Part shown: positions 11,340-23,048 of the stretch, one piece after another | Numbering within the stretch: position 1 is the stretch's first letter | Layout: the number at the start of each line of letters is the position of its first letter | Assembly (NCBI RefSeq): GCF_004210375.1 | Contig: NW_027467782.1 | Location: 23,601,276 to 23,665,275, forward strand | Direction: 5' to 3' | From: Tachypleus tridentatus | Taxonomy: Eukaryota; Arthropoda; Merostomata; Xiphosura; Limulidae | Length of the DNA stretch: 64,000 nucleotides | Notes under the pieces: generated by a model | What the model was told of the DNA's origin: nothing | What the model saw: only the letters and a program-made list of their open reading frames with translations | Database searches by the model: none | Position numbers and translations under genes: made by a program

Positions 11340-11483
11340 CTTTTGTTTCAACGTGATGAAATGAGAACCCTTTTTCAGCTGTGCTTGTAAGGCTTCCAAA
11401 GGACTGCGACACTTAAATAACCTACAGTTCACAAGATACTTACGGAGAGGAAGAGGGGGGAATTTAGGATCCAAAGAAGCCTT
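11340..11483 (-). CDS. Candidate exon of the unidentified minus-strand gene
   Basis: Minus strand: pyrimidine-rich tract TACATTCCTCTCCTCTCATG with acceptor GTTAAG, then 48 open codons beginning KASLDPKFPPLPLRKYLVNC and ending SHFITLKQK, then donor AAAAG|GTGTGA. It starts and ends in phase 0, which fits both neighbours (17928-17979 upstream and 5787-5854 downstream). An internal GTAAGT at about 11440 and an internal CTGTAG acceptor near 11422 mean the left part may be spliced differently. The CRLFKCRSPLEALQAQLKKG-like stretch (from residue 20) looks like a conserved helical motif, but I cannot name it. Confidence 0.58.
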
Positions 11484-12034
11484 CTTAACATGAGAGGAGA
11501 GGAATGTAGGATACACAGAAGATGTAAAAAAGGAGGAAAAGCTATGGCATAAAAAACTTACAAACAGAGGTTGAATGAAAAATAGATTTAGAACATGAAA
11601 AAAGGGTACTTTATTACAACAGCTGCTGGAATGATATAATTAAAAAGTTAAATTATTTTGACTTATGTTGCAAATATAAATGAAATGCTATGATAATTGA
11701 AAATAATTACATCAGTAACATTGTATGTTACTTTAGAATGATATCTGAATATAACACACAAATCACAAACATCATACTGAATATACTGACTTTATTTTCT
11801 CTGCTCGCTTTTCTACCCATTAATACTATTGGTTACATATATTTTGTTTCAAAAGAATAAATATATATTTACAAAATAAGCTATATTTTCAACAAAATGG
11901 ATTAAAAAGTAAACATGAGGCAACAATCACTATCTTAAACAAAAAGATATTCACTGAAACAATGTTGAGGTGGACAAGTATTGTCAAATTGTTTTGTGAG
12001 AAATTAATTCAACTTGAATCTCTGTGTGTATTTT
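11484..12034. other. Intron-like sequence
   Basis: AT-rich; contains the polypyrimidine tract feeding the exon below it. Nothing else recognised. Confidence 0.4.
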
Positions 12035-12142
12035 CTTATAGCAAAGCCACATTGGACTATCTGCTATGTCCACGAAGGGGAATCAAACCCTTGATTTTAG
12101 CATTGTAAATCAAAATACTTGCAACTGTCCCACCAGGAAACA
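12035..12142 (-). repeat. tRNA-derived SINE copy, type B
   Basis: TTATAGCAAAGCCACATTGG, CTATCTGCTATGTCCACGAA, then GGGGAATCAAACCCTTGATT and TTAGCATTGTAAATCAAAAT. AATCAAACCCTTGAT is the complement of a tRNA T-arm with box B. It is related to the copies at 46922 and 5390. Together they show an antisense tRNA-like head followed by a fixed body. Confidence 0.65.
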
Positions 12143-12423
12143 AATCTTAAAAACTAACAACTTATTAATAATCTTCTGATTCTGTAAGTTTTCATTCACT
12201 TATATAAAAAACAGTTACTGACAAACAGTGTCAGTGTCTTAATGTAAGAAGTTTGGTGTTACACTACTCCAAAATATGTATATGGTTTACATCATACATT
12301 TTCTCAGTACGATCACGTCTGGTTTCAAAATTATGTGAAAGTAACATCTATTACACAAAAACGTAGATTAATTATGTTACATTCAAGCATTTCTTTGCAT
12401 AAAATTGAAGAATAAACAAACAT

Positions 12424-12672
12424 ATCTAAACAAAGCTACACAAAAGCTATCTGGGCTAGCTGCCCCTAATTTAGCACTGCAAGATTGAAGGAAGGCAGCT
12501 AGTCATCCTCACCCACTGCAAACTCTTAGGTTACTCTTTCAGAAATGAATTGTGGGATTGACTGTCATATAATAATGTCCCCATGACTGAAAAGGGCAAG
12601 CATGTTTGGTGTGACAGGGAGTTGATCCCACAACCCTCAGATTGTGAATCAAGCACCTGGCCATGCAGGGCC
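12424..12672 (-). repeat. Near full-length tRNA-derived SINE, type A
   Basis: Read on the minus strand it begins with a tRNA-like head (complement of GGCCATGCAGGGCC, box B near 12630-12645 as GGGATCAACTCCC), followed by CACACCAAACATGCTTGCCC, a body and a tail ending AGCTTTGTTT. The same family, better preserved and in the opposite orientation, is at 54139-54380. The length of about 250 bp and an internal RNA polymerase III promoter are as expected of a SINE. Confidence 0.75.
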
Positions 12673-15069
12673 TATTTAGATATGATCCTAAATAACAGTA
12701 AAACAACTGTGTTAAATTATTACATAGCATTAGTAGAGCAAATTTGTTTTAGGTATATTAAGTCTTTTGAAGTGATAAAAGGTTTAATACATGTAAAAGA
12801 TTTAATAAATTATACATTCTGTACTATGAACTTTTTACAAATGCCATAAAAACTTGTGAAACATATGGTCACAGCATATTAAAATCTGTTTAAAACAAGA
12901 AGCTTTTAAAACACCTAAGGTGCAATCATTATTTAAAACATTTTATGTTCAAACAGAATAATATCCTTCATCAGTATTACAATAATTTTCACATTTCAAT
13001 ATCAATACCAAGATAACAATCCAAGCAAATAAAATATGTACGTACTTTCAATAACCACTGATGGTGTCTTTATTTATACAATCTACTGACAAGATGGTTA
13101 CTAGCCTGCCTGTACACATAATGTAAATAATCTTGATATACAAGAAGTTTCTTCATGATTTTATATTATGTTTGCATGTTATCTTAGAAATGCCTATGGT
13201 AAACACATTTAAAATAAGTAAAAGCTGTAATTTATGTTAAACATAAAATCAAAACACTTTCAGAAAATGTTTAATCTGAACACACACAACTGAAACTAGT
13301 AAACTTTTGGCAATTAAAGAAGTTGATATCACATACTAGAAATTGACTTTATTAAAAGATCTTACATTCATGATAAATCAAAACACAAATGTGATAATAG
13401 GAAGCATTTCAAAATCATAATAATTAAATCACCAATAATCTAAAGATACAAAGCAAACAATATTTGTAATTACAAGAGAAATATGTACTTAAGAAATAAG
13501 CAACATAAATTTACAGTTATAACACAAGAAAATGGAAAATAAATTAAGAATAAGAAAATTATTTTCTCCAATAAGTGCATAGGGTAGCCATTTTGAAAGA
13601 GAATGCTTTGAATGAAAGTAATATCTTTACAAAAGGCTAGACTGGATGAGATAAGATTAGTTTCTATTTAATAAACAGAGAATAAAACTGCATTTTAAAG
13701 AAAAGGGTGTCAAACTGAGTAAGAAGGTCTTTAATTGTTTTTACAACAGACAGAAATTGAAAAGCCATAAACATTATGGTTAAAAGAAAACATACAAGAG
13801 TTATTTGTCTCAATTTCATGAGTTAACTGTATAGATGGGTGATATGAATCAAGACAGTCAATGGTTTGGGTATGTTTCATCAACATTACTTCTATAGATA
13901 ACAGGCCAGAAGCTTAAAGAACAGCTACATTTCTTGGAAAAAATAACTATCTCATCCTTGACTAATTTGTTTGTACACAAGATACCCACTGTACCCAAAT
14001 TTACCTTGTATACCTGCTTACCATATCTCAGGAGACAGAACTCCATTATCACAGAGCAGTGAAAGAAATTATGTAACTCTTACTATCTCCCAATTGATCT
14101 AAAAGTTATTATGATACCCAATTTCAGACTAAAACAATTTTTCTACTATAAAAATCATTTGCTGACTCTCCACTATTCACGTCTTCTCTACTTATACATG
14201 TGTGGAGACTTTAAAGTCCTCTATATTGGTGCAACCTATTGTCACCTCAAAATATACACATGAACACTTGGTCATATCTATAAAACCTGAAAGAAAGGTT
14301 GGAAATCTTCCCAATTCCACTATCAGCACAATACAAAAACAGAACATCTGATTTCTCACTAAAAAAATATTAAAATTCTCTCAACAGCCAAACATGATAC
14401 TGAACTTTTGTAAATTAACATTATACATAAAAACATTCCTTCCATCCATAAATAACACACAGTCATCACAAGATTGACACCTATTTTATCAGTTTTTTTT
14501 ATTTTCTCATGTTAAAATTGCATATTTAAATTGTTAACATTTTTGTTTTAATTATTAACAGTTTGTTTTTCTACATCTAGATTACTGATAAATTATTTAT
14601 GATGATTATGAAATGTTTAATAAATACTTCCTGTTATCAAATTCATGTTTTACTTTATCATAAAGTTTTCTGAAAAAATGAATCAATTTTACATTCACTA
14701 TGTAAAGAAGTTAGTTCATTTTAAAACCCAAAATTAACAAAGGTACAACAGATATACTACAATCCACTTTTTCTTAAAATGTTTTCTTATTGTAGTTCTT
14801 TCGTTTTCCCTCTTTGTATATATACATTTTTCAGTACATAAATGTATAATTATACAATATCAATAATTTTATTAATATAATAGTAATTGATTATGTTGTT
14901 TATTGTGACTTTTTTCTAAATGGTTTTGGACAGTCTCATTTTTAAGTAGATATTTCCTTAATAGGGTTTGATAAATGGGTAATGTATGCAAAGAACAGAA
15001 ACAACCAAAGAAATGGAAGGTATCAAAAACAGAAAACAAGTTTGATTAATTTCAGTAAATCAGAATCAT
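12673..15069. other. Long non-coding AT-rich stretch
   Basis: No exon accepted. The AT content is very high around 14480-14900. Frames such as 13858-14052 and 14982-15173 are short and without family resemblance. The right end grades into the terminal sequence of the Penelope-like element. Confidence 0.4.
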
Positions 15070-15361
15070 ATCATATGTTTCTCCTGACAACAAGAAACCC
15101 ACTTGAAATAAAAATTTATTTCATAACATGGGTATTAACACTTTTTATTGATAAGGAGAGTACAATGTTTTGACCTTGTTTTTTTACAATGTTTTCTTCA
15201 GGTTAAGAAAGAGAGAGTATTTGAATGTGACCGTTGCTGGACACGTCTTAGGGACGACAGCATAAAAGGGTATGGGATTGTAGGGGTGTTTCAGGTGGAT
15301 GTTGAGTTGTTAATTAGTATAGGTATAAAAGATGTTCCTTTATATTGGTTTAATTTTGGTT

Positions 15362-15950
15362 TTAGTTGCTGTATAAGTAGGAATTCTTTGATTTTGCATT
15401 TGTTTCCCTATTTTGTATCTGGGAGTTTTCTATGGTTATGTTGTGTTTATTTGACTTGCAGTGTTCAAAAACATGTGAAGGTGTTTTTTTGTGTTCTTTG
15501 AATCTAGTTTCTATTTGTCTGCTTGTTTCTCCAATATAGAAGTTGTGGCAGTTGTTGCATCGTATTTTATAAATTATGTTGGTATTGTGTTTGTAAGTGT
15601 AGCTTTCACATAGCATGGACTTCAGTTTGGTACCTGGTTTCTGAATAAATTTGGTGTTTACTGGAATGTTGTGTTTTGTTATAAGTTTTTTTCCAAATAT
15701 TGGTTATTTTTTCACTGATATTGGGAACATATGGTATGGAGAAGTATAAGGTTTTGTAGTCTGTTGTATCTTGGAATTTATTGTTGTTAGTCCAAGTGTG
15801 TGTGTATAATTTTTTCCACAGTTTTTGAAGACATTTGTTGATGTTGATGAAATGTTGTTTTATTTTGTTGGTTTCATTGTTAAGTTTATGTTAGTTTCGT
15901 GGCTTTTGTTTCTTAATATGTTGAGTTTTTTGTTTTGTTTCATTGCCTTA
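15362..15950 (-). pseudogene. Penelope-like ORF, connector and GIY-YIG domain (left copy)
   Basis: The minus-strand frame 15362-15616 encodes NTNIIYKIRCNNCHNFYIGE and then TSRQIETRFKEH, a GIY-YIG endonuclease with the YK-I and FYIGETSR signature. Its upstream part (15640-15800, other frames) contains LPYVPNISEKITNIWKK, the linker usually found between reverse transcriptase and endonuclease in Penelope elements. It is 5'-truncated at the junction with the plus-strand copy, so the reverse transcriptase is absent from this copy. Frameshifts separate the pieces. Confidence 0.82.
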
Positions 15951-15952
15951 AT

Positions 15953-17035
15953 GGTCAGTTTTGATGTAATCTTCCTCTTCACAGAAGTCACAACAACTGA
16001 AGTCTGCAAGATAGCTTTAGAACTTTATATTCAAGGCCCCAACCCATTGATACACATCTCCAGCAACGAAAATGCAATCTTTATAGAATTCACTACCACC
16101 AAAACTAACTTTATGTTCAATAACCAAAACTACCTACAAATAAATGGCCTAAGTATGGGGAATCCCATGCCACTAGTTCTAGCCAACAATTTTATGACAC
16201 AGATTGAATTTCAAGCAATCAGTTCAGCCTTCCACCCACCACTATACTGGTACAGGTATGTTGATGACACTGTTGCTGGATTCACATCTACAGAACACAT
16301 ACTTAATTTTTTTCAATCACGTTAATTCTATACACCCAAAATTAAGTTCACCTTAAAAAACGAACCAAATATAATTTTTTAACCCTAAGATCACTAGCAC
16401 TGATACACAATTCAAAACAGAAGTCCACAGAAAAATCACCCATACTGGATTATACATTCCCTGGGACTCAGCACATGAAACAAAACAAAAACTCAACATA
16501 TTAAGAAACAAAATATACACAACCACAAAACTATGTTCACCTAATAAAATTAACAAAATAAAACAACATTTCATCAACATTAACAAATTTCTTCAAAAAA
16601 CCATGGAAAAAATTATATACACACTTAGATTAACAACAAACAAACAACAATAAATTTCAAAACATATAACAAAACACAACATTCCAGTAAACACCATATT
16701 TATTCATAAACCAGGTTAAAAACTAAAGTCCATACTATGTCAAAGCTACACTGACAAACACAATACCAACATAATTTATAAAATGCAATGTAACAACTGC
16801 CAGGACTTCTATATTGGAGAAACAAGCAAAATAATGGAAACTAGATTCAAAGAACACAAAAAAACACCTTCACATGTTTTTTGAACACTGCAAATCAAAT
16901 AAATACAACATAACCATAGAAAACTCCCAGATACAAAATAGGGAAATAAATATAAACAAATGCAAAATCAAAGAAGCCCTACTTATACAGCAACTAAAAC
17001 CAAAATTAAACCAATATAAAGAAACACCATTATAA
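15953..17035 (+). pseudogene. Penelope-like reverse transcriptase plus GIY-YIG (right copy)
   Basis: The open part at 15953-16325 starts with SFDVIFLFTEV (reverse transcriptase motif A with its Asp), then YLQINGLSMGNPMPLVLANN (motif B region) and WYRYVDD (motif C with YVDD). After the stop at 16323 the frame continues, with further stops, through KFTLKNEP and THTGLYIP, a deleted connector, and IIYKMQCNNCQDFYIGETSK (GIY-YIG, about 16770-16830). The N-terminal part before motif A is missing. Multiple stops and the connector deletion make it inactive. Catalytic residues are partly intact, so the insertion is not extremely old. Confidence 0.85.
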
Positions 17036-17125
17036 CTTTACCAATTAATAACCTAACCTCCACCTGCAATGCCCCCTACAATCCAGTACTCGTTTATACT
17101 TTCGCCCATCAATGGTCACATTCAA

Positions 17126-17185
17126 ACACTCTTTCTTAACCTGAAGATGACCTAGGAAGGTCGAAATGTTGTTCTCTCGTTATCA
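17126..17185 (+). ncRNA. Hammerhead-ribozyme-like core in Penelope terminus (candidate)
   Basis: CTGAAGA at 17141-17147 fits the invariant CUGANGA box. It is followed by a short hairpin (GACC-TAGGAA-GGTC, 17149-17162) as stem II and then GAAA at 17163-17166. A possible stem I is TAAC (17137-17140) with GTTA (17179-17182), or a minimal stem III follows GAAA. Hammerhead ribozymes are established components of Penelope-like terminal repeats, which supports the assignment. I could not settle stem III or the cleavage site, so activity is not claimed. The left copy has a decayed version near 15165-15205. Confidence 0.5.
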
Positions 17186-17225
17186 GTAAAAGTGTTAGTA
17201 CCCATACCAGCTGTTCCGAGATACC

Positions 17226-17927
17226 ACATGTTTGTTTCTCAAATTGGCCTTTGTTATTTTCTATGCTCTTAAACCTTTTTTATTTTCTTACACTTATACT
17301 AGTACTAGTGTCTGACAAGCACTGGAATCCTGAAGTGGTGTTCAGATATAATGAACACTCCAGTATGTACACACTTCTAGTTATTCTTAATATTTAATCT
17401 TTTCTAACAAAAGTAGAATTTAGCAAATAAGAAAATTACATAATTATGTTTCCAGCTAAACTCTGTATCATGATACTGAACACAAATTAGTCATACAAAT
17501 GAAAGTGAGAATCTACATGGATCATTAAGCTGGTAAAGACATCAAGTTTTTGACTGTTATGAATACAATTGGATGAACAAATATCCCTGTCATTTAGAAG
17601 TGTAAACATGTATATTTTTGCATTCATGAATTTGGAGTTTTGATGAGCAATAACATTTAAAAACAATTTCAAATGTGTAACAATTAGAAAATGACATTAT
17701 TCAGTTCCATGAATTTCTTTTTGTTTAACTTTGAAGTCTGTTACAATATTGTTATTGTGGGTAAATAATGAATTGTTACTTAAATAGTAACGTAAATTAT
17801 TTGAAACTTGCATTAAAAATAATTTCACCTTTAGGATACTCTTTGGTTTTGTATTTTTTAGTATTATTATTAAATAGATACTACTTGATAATTAAAACAC
17901 TACAGAATATTTGGTTAGGATACTCAC
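17226..17927. other. Intron-like sequence
   Basis: No gene or element end recognised. Presumed intron on the 3' side of the exon at 17928-17979. Confidence 0.4.
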
Positions 17928-17979
17928 TCGAGTTTTAGCTGAAACACTACTTTCAAGACCACTATCTTCTGTAAATGTG
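17928..17979 (-). CDS. Internal exon of the unidentified minus-strand gene
   Basis: Minus strand: acceptor TTTTTTAAACAG, 52 bp, donor CGA|GTGAGTATCC. Its first base completes a split Tyr codon (TA|C) from the exon at 20951-21007. It then encodes TFTEDSGLESSVSAKTR and ends in phase 0. Ser/Thr/Glu-rich, probably disordered or phospho-regulated. The frame is chosen because it stays open through all later exons; an alternative frame is open here but not in the exon at 5787-5854. Confidence 0.7.
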
Positions 17980-20089
17980 CTGTTTAAAAAATAAATAAAT
18001 ACTTATTTTTAGTTTATTAAGCCAATTTAATTTTTCTAACATGTGACATGTAACATGAGATAAGTTGTAACTGGTACCAATGGAGTTTAGCACTACAGAA
18101 GAGCTTAAGAGGACAATTAATAACTTTCTAGAAAGAACAACAGTGAACATACATTTCTACTTTTGCTAAGAGTGGGCATGGAAGGACAGTCTTGGAGAAC
18201 CCCTTGATGTCCTTAAGTTGTGCTAACAGAAATAATTAAATAAACATACAAAAGTAAAAAACAATGAATCCATCCTCTAGCATGAATTTGTTGCTATGAC
18301 TAGCCAAAAAAACATCACATGATGTTAAGGCTGTTGTTATGCATGAATGATGTCACAGAAGAAACTAGCAGACAACAATTTTTTGCAGCATGGTAAAAAC
18401 AAGCTGATCCACTTAAGCCTAATTTACAAAAATGCCAAAATTTTCCAGAATTCTAGGCATATTTCTTATTGAAGCTAGACAAGTGTATATTTTATACATT
18501 TATTGGTTTAGTCACATGATAATGGGGTGTTACATTTTGAAACTTAAACTAAGCCCGATTGAACCATGTGCAATAACTAACTTTTCATGCCATGCCAGAT
18601 GGGGAAGTTATTAATGATACAAAACATTATTATAGAGAGAGAGAGAAAAAAAATGTGAATAAACTGTACAAAGCATTGATATTTTGTATGGAAGCCCTTG
18701 GTTTTACACAGAACTGCACCTAAGTTTTATACTGCCACACAATTTATCAATGTACCATTGTCAAATATTATTCCATATGTTCTGTATTGCTTTACAAAAT
18801 TCAGCCAGTGTTTAAAGTTACACAGAGAGATTTAAATGTGTTCCTACTGCAACTTAGTACAGATTAAGCCATAGCTATGTTCCATCATCTTTACCATCAA
18901 AGTTACAACATGCTTAAGATCACGGTATTACTTGCAGATTAATCCCTACATAATGTGTCATGTTCCTCAGGGAATTGCAATGCTGTCAGGATATGAGTTT
19001 AGGGTAGATCACTGACACAACTGGCTGAAATGCAAACCAAAACTTGCACTGAACTCTCACCATGATGCATTGTAGATGATACTAATTCACTATTATTCTA
19101 CTTCATCATCAAACAAACTTTCACTTATTTCTGCCAAACAATTCAAATTTGGATTTATATGTAAAAAGCTTTTCCCATTCCACTCTGTGGTTCAATATTC
19201 ATTTCAACCACTAACTCTTTTAAGTAGCTGGGATAACACAGTGAAAAGATCTGTATTCAACCTTCACCTATCACATAAAGAATATACACTAAAATACTTC
19301 ATTTTAGTTTTCTACCTCAACTTTTGTTATTAACAACACCAGTATCACATACCATATTCTACAAAAATAGAAAGCCTAACCACAATGTTTTGCATAGAAT
19401 ATTCTTAGCCAACTACAACTTTGATCTCCAGTATTATGAGCTATTAGGGGATTATTACCATTACTACTGAAGAGAGTATGATTGCTTGCATTTTTATAGG
19501 TGTTGCACTTTAAATTTATTACATAACAACCAACTACAGTTTAAACTACTGTGCAGTTCATTTTCATATAATTATTTCCAAAACTTTAGACTGTAAAAAT
19601 ATTATCATTACTACCAAACAAAGGTAAAGAAAGATCACTGTTTGTATTCTGAAGACTCACATAAAGACTAGCTAATTTTTAGCTTGCTATTAAAATTACA
19701 GCAATTACTGACATGCCTGATTACAATTTTCCATGAAAAATAACTTGTGATCCACAATGTGCTTCTTAATAAAATTACAACATCTACTGATTTGAGATGA
19801 ACTCTAGTTTGTAACTCAGTAAATAAACTGAAGTCTCATTTAAAACCCTTGTATAAAATAGGATACAACACTAAAGACATTCTCTCATTCTGAATAGTTT
19901 GGTCAAACATAAAAATCTCATATATTGTAAAAAAATATTTGAAGCTGGCTGGTTGTTTGGCATTTTATAGTGCAACTGAGTTATCTGCACCAAATAACCG
20001 ATAAAAAATTATAAATAAGATAAAATTATTAAAATTTGTAAAAAGAATCATGTTAAAAAACCCAGTAAAGTCCAATTTTTGAATTAAAA
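17980..20089. other. Intron-like sequence
   Basis: AT-rich, with an (AG)n tract near 18634-18650. Frames such as 18432-18614 and 19076-19333 have no recognisable motif or splice context. No further features seen. Confidence 0.4.
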
Positions 20090-20400
20090 CTTAAATAGGA
20101 CTCTAAACACCAATGGACATTAAAAACATTCGTAAGGTGACAGTGTCACCATTGCCAGTGACATTGTCCAGTATTAGGGGTGAACCTGTGGACAAAAACG
20201 TTTGAAACAGTGCTGTTGTTTGGAGTCAAAATGACGGCATGACAGTAAAATGTGGAATATTGTGACTTGAGTGTCACACAGACCACACATTAGTGTATTA
20301 GTCTCGGATAAAAGAAAATGATGAGTTAAAAAACTGTGACCAACATGTAGTCTAGTTAGAATAACATCCTCTTTCTGATTCTCAAGGATACAAGACAGCC
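20090..20400 (-). pseudogene. Non-LTR retrotransposon ORF2 C-terminal remnant
   Basis: The minus strand gives EDVILTRLHVGHSFLTHHFL, then C-GLCDTQVTIFHILLSC. This matches the conserved tail after the RNase H domain of Jockey/I/R1-like LINEs (the RLRIGHTxLTH pattern, followed by a Cys motif and xVEHILxxC). Stops and a frame change mark it as dead. Only the end of the element is visible; 5' truncation is usual for LINEs. Confidence 0.65.
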
Positions 20401-20950
20401 AAAGTACACTGAGAGTTTTATCTGGAAAAGCTTGTTATCATGTTGCTCACTCCAAGTCGACTGCCAATTGCCAGGCAGAGCCATAGACCAGTTTTATTTG
20501 AATGAGGGCATGATAGATTTTTAGCATTGAACATCAATCTGCTCCCCAAGTGGTGAACGAGAGGGCACAGAGAATGTTCAGTACCCTTATACACTTGAAA
20601 TGTACCTGATTGGAACCTCATTGTGTTTAGAACTTTGTTGTTAGTACAACCTTTTAATGTCTGTTGAAACACTACATCAAAAAACAAGTAAATATGAAAA
20701 GAAAGAACTTTTCAAGAAATGAAGTAAATATAAATATAGGGATGTTATTATTAATTCTTTAAAAACATCACAAGTTACTATAAACACCACTTTTTTACTA
20801 CATTATTTTTGAAGGATTGGTATTAGCCATTCCTACATTTACTTCATTTTTTGAAAAGTTTTTTTTCTTTACTTGTTCATACATTAATCAGCCATTCCAA
20901 AAGTGGTAATCAAATGTAAACAATATTTAAAATTTGAAAAAGAAACTTAC
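20401..20950. other. Unassigned sequence beside the LINE remnant
   Basis: A minus-strand frame at 20418-20687 (89 codons) is rather GC-rich for the region and could be further retroelement sequence, but I recognise no motif. The rest is AT-rich intron-like DNA. Confidence 0.35.
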
Positions 20951-21007
20951 TATAAAGTTTTTGCAGCAGACAATTCACTGTTAGCAGTTGTCTGTACTCT
21001 TCTTGAC
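20951..21007 (-). CDS. Internal exon of the unidentified minus-strand gene
   Basis: Minus strand: acceptor AAAAAAATTACAG, 57 bp, donor TATA|GTAAGTTTC. It encodes SRRVQTTANSELSAAKTL and ends with a split Tyr codon completed in the exon at 17928-17979. A second open frame (starting GQEEYRQLL) exists, but its continuation is not open through the later exons. The phase needed at the 5' side (two bases from the previous exon) does not match the apparent donor phase of 22215-22716, so either a small exon between them is missing or there is an indel. Confidence 0.68.
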
Positions 21008-21010
21008 CTG

Positions 21011-22214
21011 TAATTTTTTTCTGTTTAGATTGAAATAAAAATAAACAGACAGATAATTACATTCTTCATTAGTAATCAGTTAGGGTCAAATCATAACTGT
21101 ACTTCTGCTTATTTAGATATGTCAATAAATGTTAAGTTTCACTTCACAATGATATTTATACAACTAGAGTTGTGGATATTAACCAATCAACCACTTCATA
21201 AACACTCAGGTACTCTATCTACACTGTCTTAATATTGTACCATTGCTAAAACATAAGTTATTGTCAACAAACCCAAAAAGTTGAGATAAAATCTAATTTT
21301 GCTTCATAACAATGTTCCTGCATGGTTCTAAAAAATACAAATCACTAAGACATAGTTTCATAGGACATAAAGTAAAGACAACTAGCTAAGATGACAATAT
21401 AAAGTTCTGAACTTGCATAATGAAAGTTAAGCATTCAAAGCTCACTTAGCTTGATATGTAAAGCACATCCCTATGAAATGCTTATACAAAGAACTTTATT
21501 CATGATATTTACTGTATCTTGAATTAAAATAATGATATAGAATCAAATTTACTTTTTGTTAGTTTCAGTTCTTTATCATATTAAAAATTCCAGAAACCAA
21601 AGATCAACAAATTCATGTCTGTTTATCCTTACTCAGGTTATTTTTCTGCATTAATAAAACAACCTAGACGTGCAGTTTCTGTAAGTTTACTGCTTTGTAC
21701 TGACAATTATTTTCTATTACATTACACCCTCATGCTACATTTAACAGATGTAACTATGTCCTTCTACCTGAAGAATCAATTCTTAAAAATTACTCTCTTA
21801 ATTCTTTGACTACAAAATCTAATTTGGAAACAGTTTATAACAATTCATGCTTTCAACTGACTCAAGAAGTTTATAAATGTTGTCATAATTTTACACTTTT
21901 CTTAAGCATTACAATAAGCTTTATTTTAAAACAAACAGTTTAATATATTATAGCATATCTAGTAAAGTTATTTTAATTATGAGAAGTTTCTTCAAATGTG
22001 ACATCTGTTTTCAAATGAAGCAAAGGAAATCAGCAACTTTACCAATTATTTCCACCCACATAATGTTTCTCAAGACAAAAATATCAATAATAAAAGTGAT
22101 AAATAAAATCATGTCTGAACAAAGTTTCTTTTATCAAAATTAAATAATCAACTTAGTATTAGTTGGTTACATGTTTTACAGTTAGGTGTTTTAGTACTCT
22201 TAAAACATGTGTAC
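21011..22214. other. Intron-like sequence
   Basis: Presumed intron of the minus-strand gene. A plus-strand segment 21629-21673 has an acceptor (TCCTTACTCAG), one open frame (YFSALIKQPRRAVS) and a GTAAGT donor, but stands alone and was not accepted. Confidence 0.35.
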
Positions 22215-22716
22215 CTCTTTTTGAAGGTGTTACTTCATTAGAACGACTTGTTGAGGTACTTTCTTTACTGTGAAGGTATGACGAGGTGATTATTTCCCAG
22301 CTGATGTCTTTAGGGGGATTAAGTTTTCCAGCAGCACATGTAGATACCACCTTTATATTACAGAAATTATCTGAGGACACAAGAATATATTTTGTATGGG
22401 TATCTTTATCTGAAAGATCTCTTGATAGAATGGAATTTGATGGGTCTTTTGTCAGATAGACTTCATTAAGATAAAGCCCTGAATGTTTATTTGAGATTTT
22501 ATGGAAATTATTTCTTAGATAATTCCTGTCTGAAGGAATTATCCTGTTCCTCTTTCTTTCTGTTCATCAACAAAAACTGGTTCTGAAAAACAAACTGATG
22601 TCTTAAGTGAAGTGTGTTGTTTGTTGGGTGAATTTTCATTTCCCAGTTGGAATTCTCCTAGAGTATTCACTAATTCTACATCCTTTTGGTTAATATCTAA
22701 TTCATGTTGAATAACA
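22215..22716 (-). CDS. Large exon of the unidentified minus-strand gene, with internal frame change
   Basis: Minus strand: acceptor GTTTTTTTCAG at the right edge, donor AAGAG|GTACAC at the left. The first T completes a Cys codon begun in the 26-bp exon at 23049-23074. The frame then reads VIQHELDINQKDVELVNTLG, continues through SVCFSEPVFVDEQKERGTG and hits a stop near 22530. From about 22550 downwards a different frame is open to the donor: RIIPSDRNYLRNNFHKIS, then DKDTHTKYILVSSDNFCNIK, then VVSTCAAGKLNPPKDISWE. Both halves have the same Asn/Ser/Asp-rich, coding-like composition. This suggests a one-base indel (real or a sequencing error) or an unusual internal splice. No family recognised. 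Confidence 0.6.
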
Positions 22717-23048
22717 CTGAAAAAAACAAATAGGAAGCAAGCTTCTCAAAACTGTCACATGTATCATCCAACAAAGTACTACATTGAATATAAAGTTTAC
22801 AAAAGTGTAGAAAAATTCACACGATAAAGATATGATTAAAAAAATATATAGAGTGTACCTCAAATGTACATAAATCTCCTACCAAAACAGTCTACAAAAA
22901 TGAAGATGAAGTAAAAACACACATGTAGCAACTAACAGCATGGAAATATGAATCACAAGAATAAAAAATAAATATTCGAAAAAATTTACAATCACTGAAA
23001 GTTATTATGAATTTTAAATTATTGAAGTGTTATTCATAATAACCTTAC

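Larger units (their letters stand above)
15070..17225. mobile_element. Penelope-like retroelement, two head-to-head truncated copies
   Basis: Two copies of one element meet near 15935-15956. The left copy lies on the minus strand (3' end near 15070-15150, running up to about 15950). The right copy lies on the plus strand (from about 15953 to 17225). Sequence such as CAACATTCCAGTAAACACCA and AAAACACCTTCACATGTTTT occurs in both, as mutual complements. Reverse transcriptase motifs and a GIY-YIG endonuclease identify the Penelope class, whose copies are known to be 5'-truncated and joined to partial inverted or tandem copies. The right copy lacks about 85 bp of the connector that the left copy keeps. 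Both termini share the complement pair GGTATTAACAC / GTGTTAGTACC. Confidence 0.88.

Noticed and set aside
21629..21673. Plus-strand exon candidate (YFSALIKQPRRAVS) with acceptor CTTACTCAG and donor GTAAGT
   Set aside because: Splice sites are good, but 45 bp open in one of three frames is expected by chance, and no partner exon was seen.
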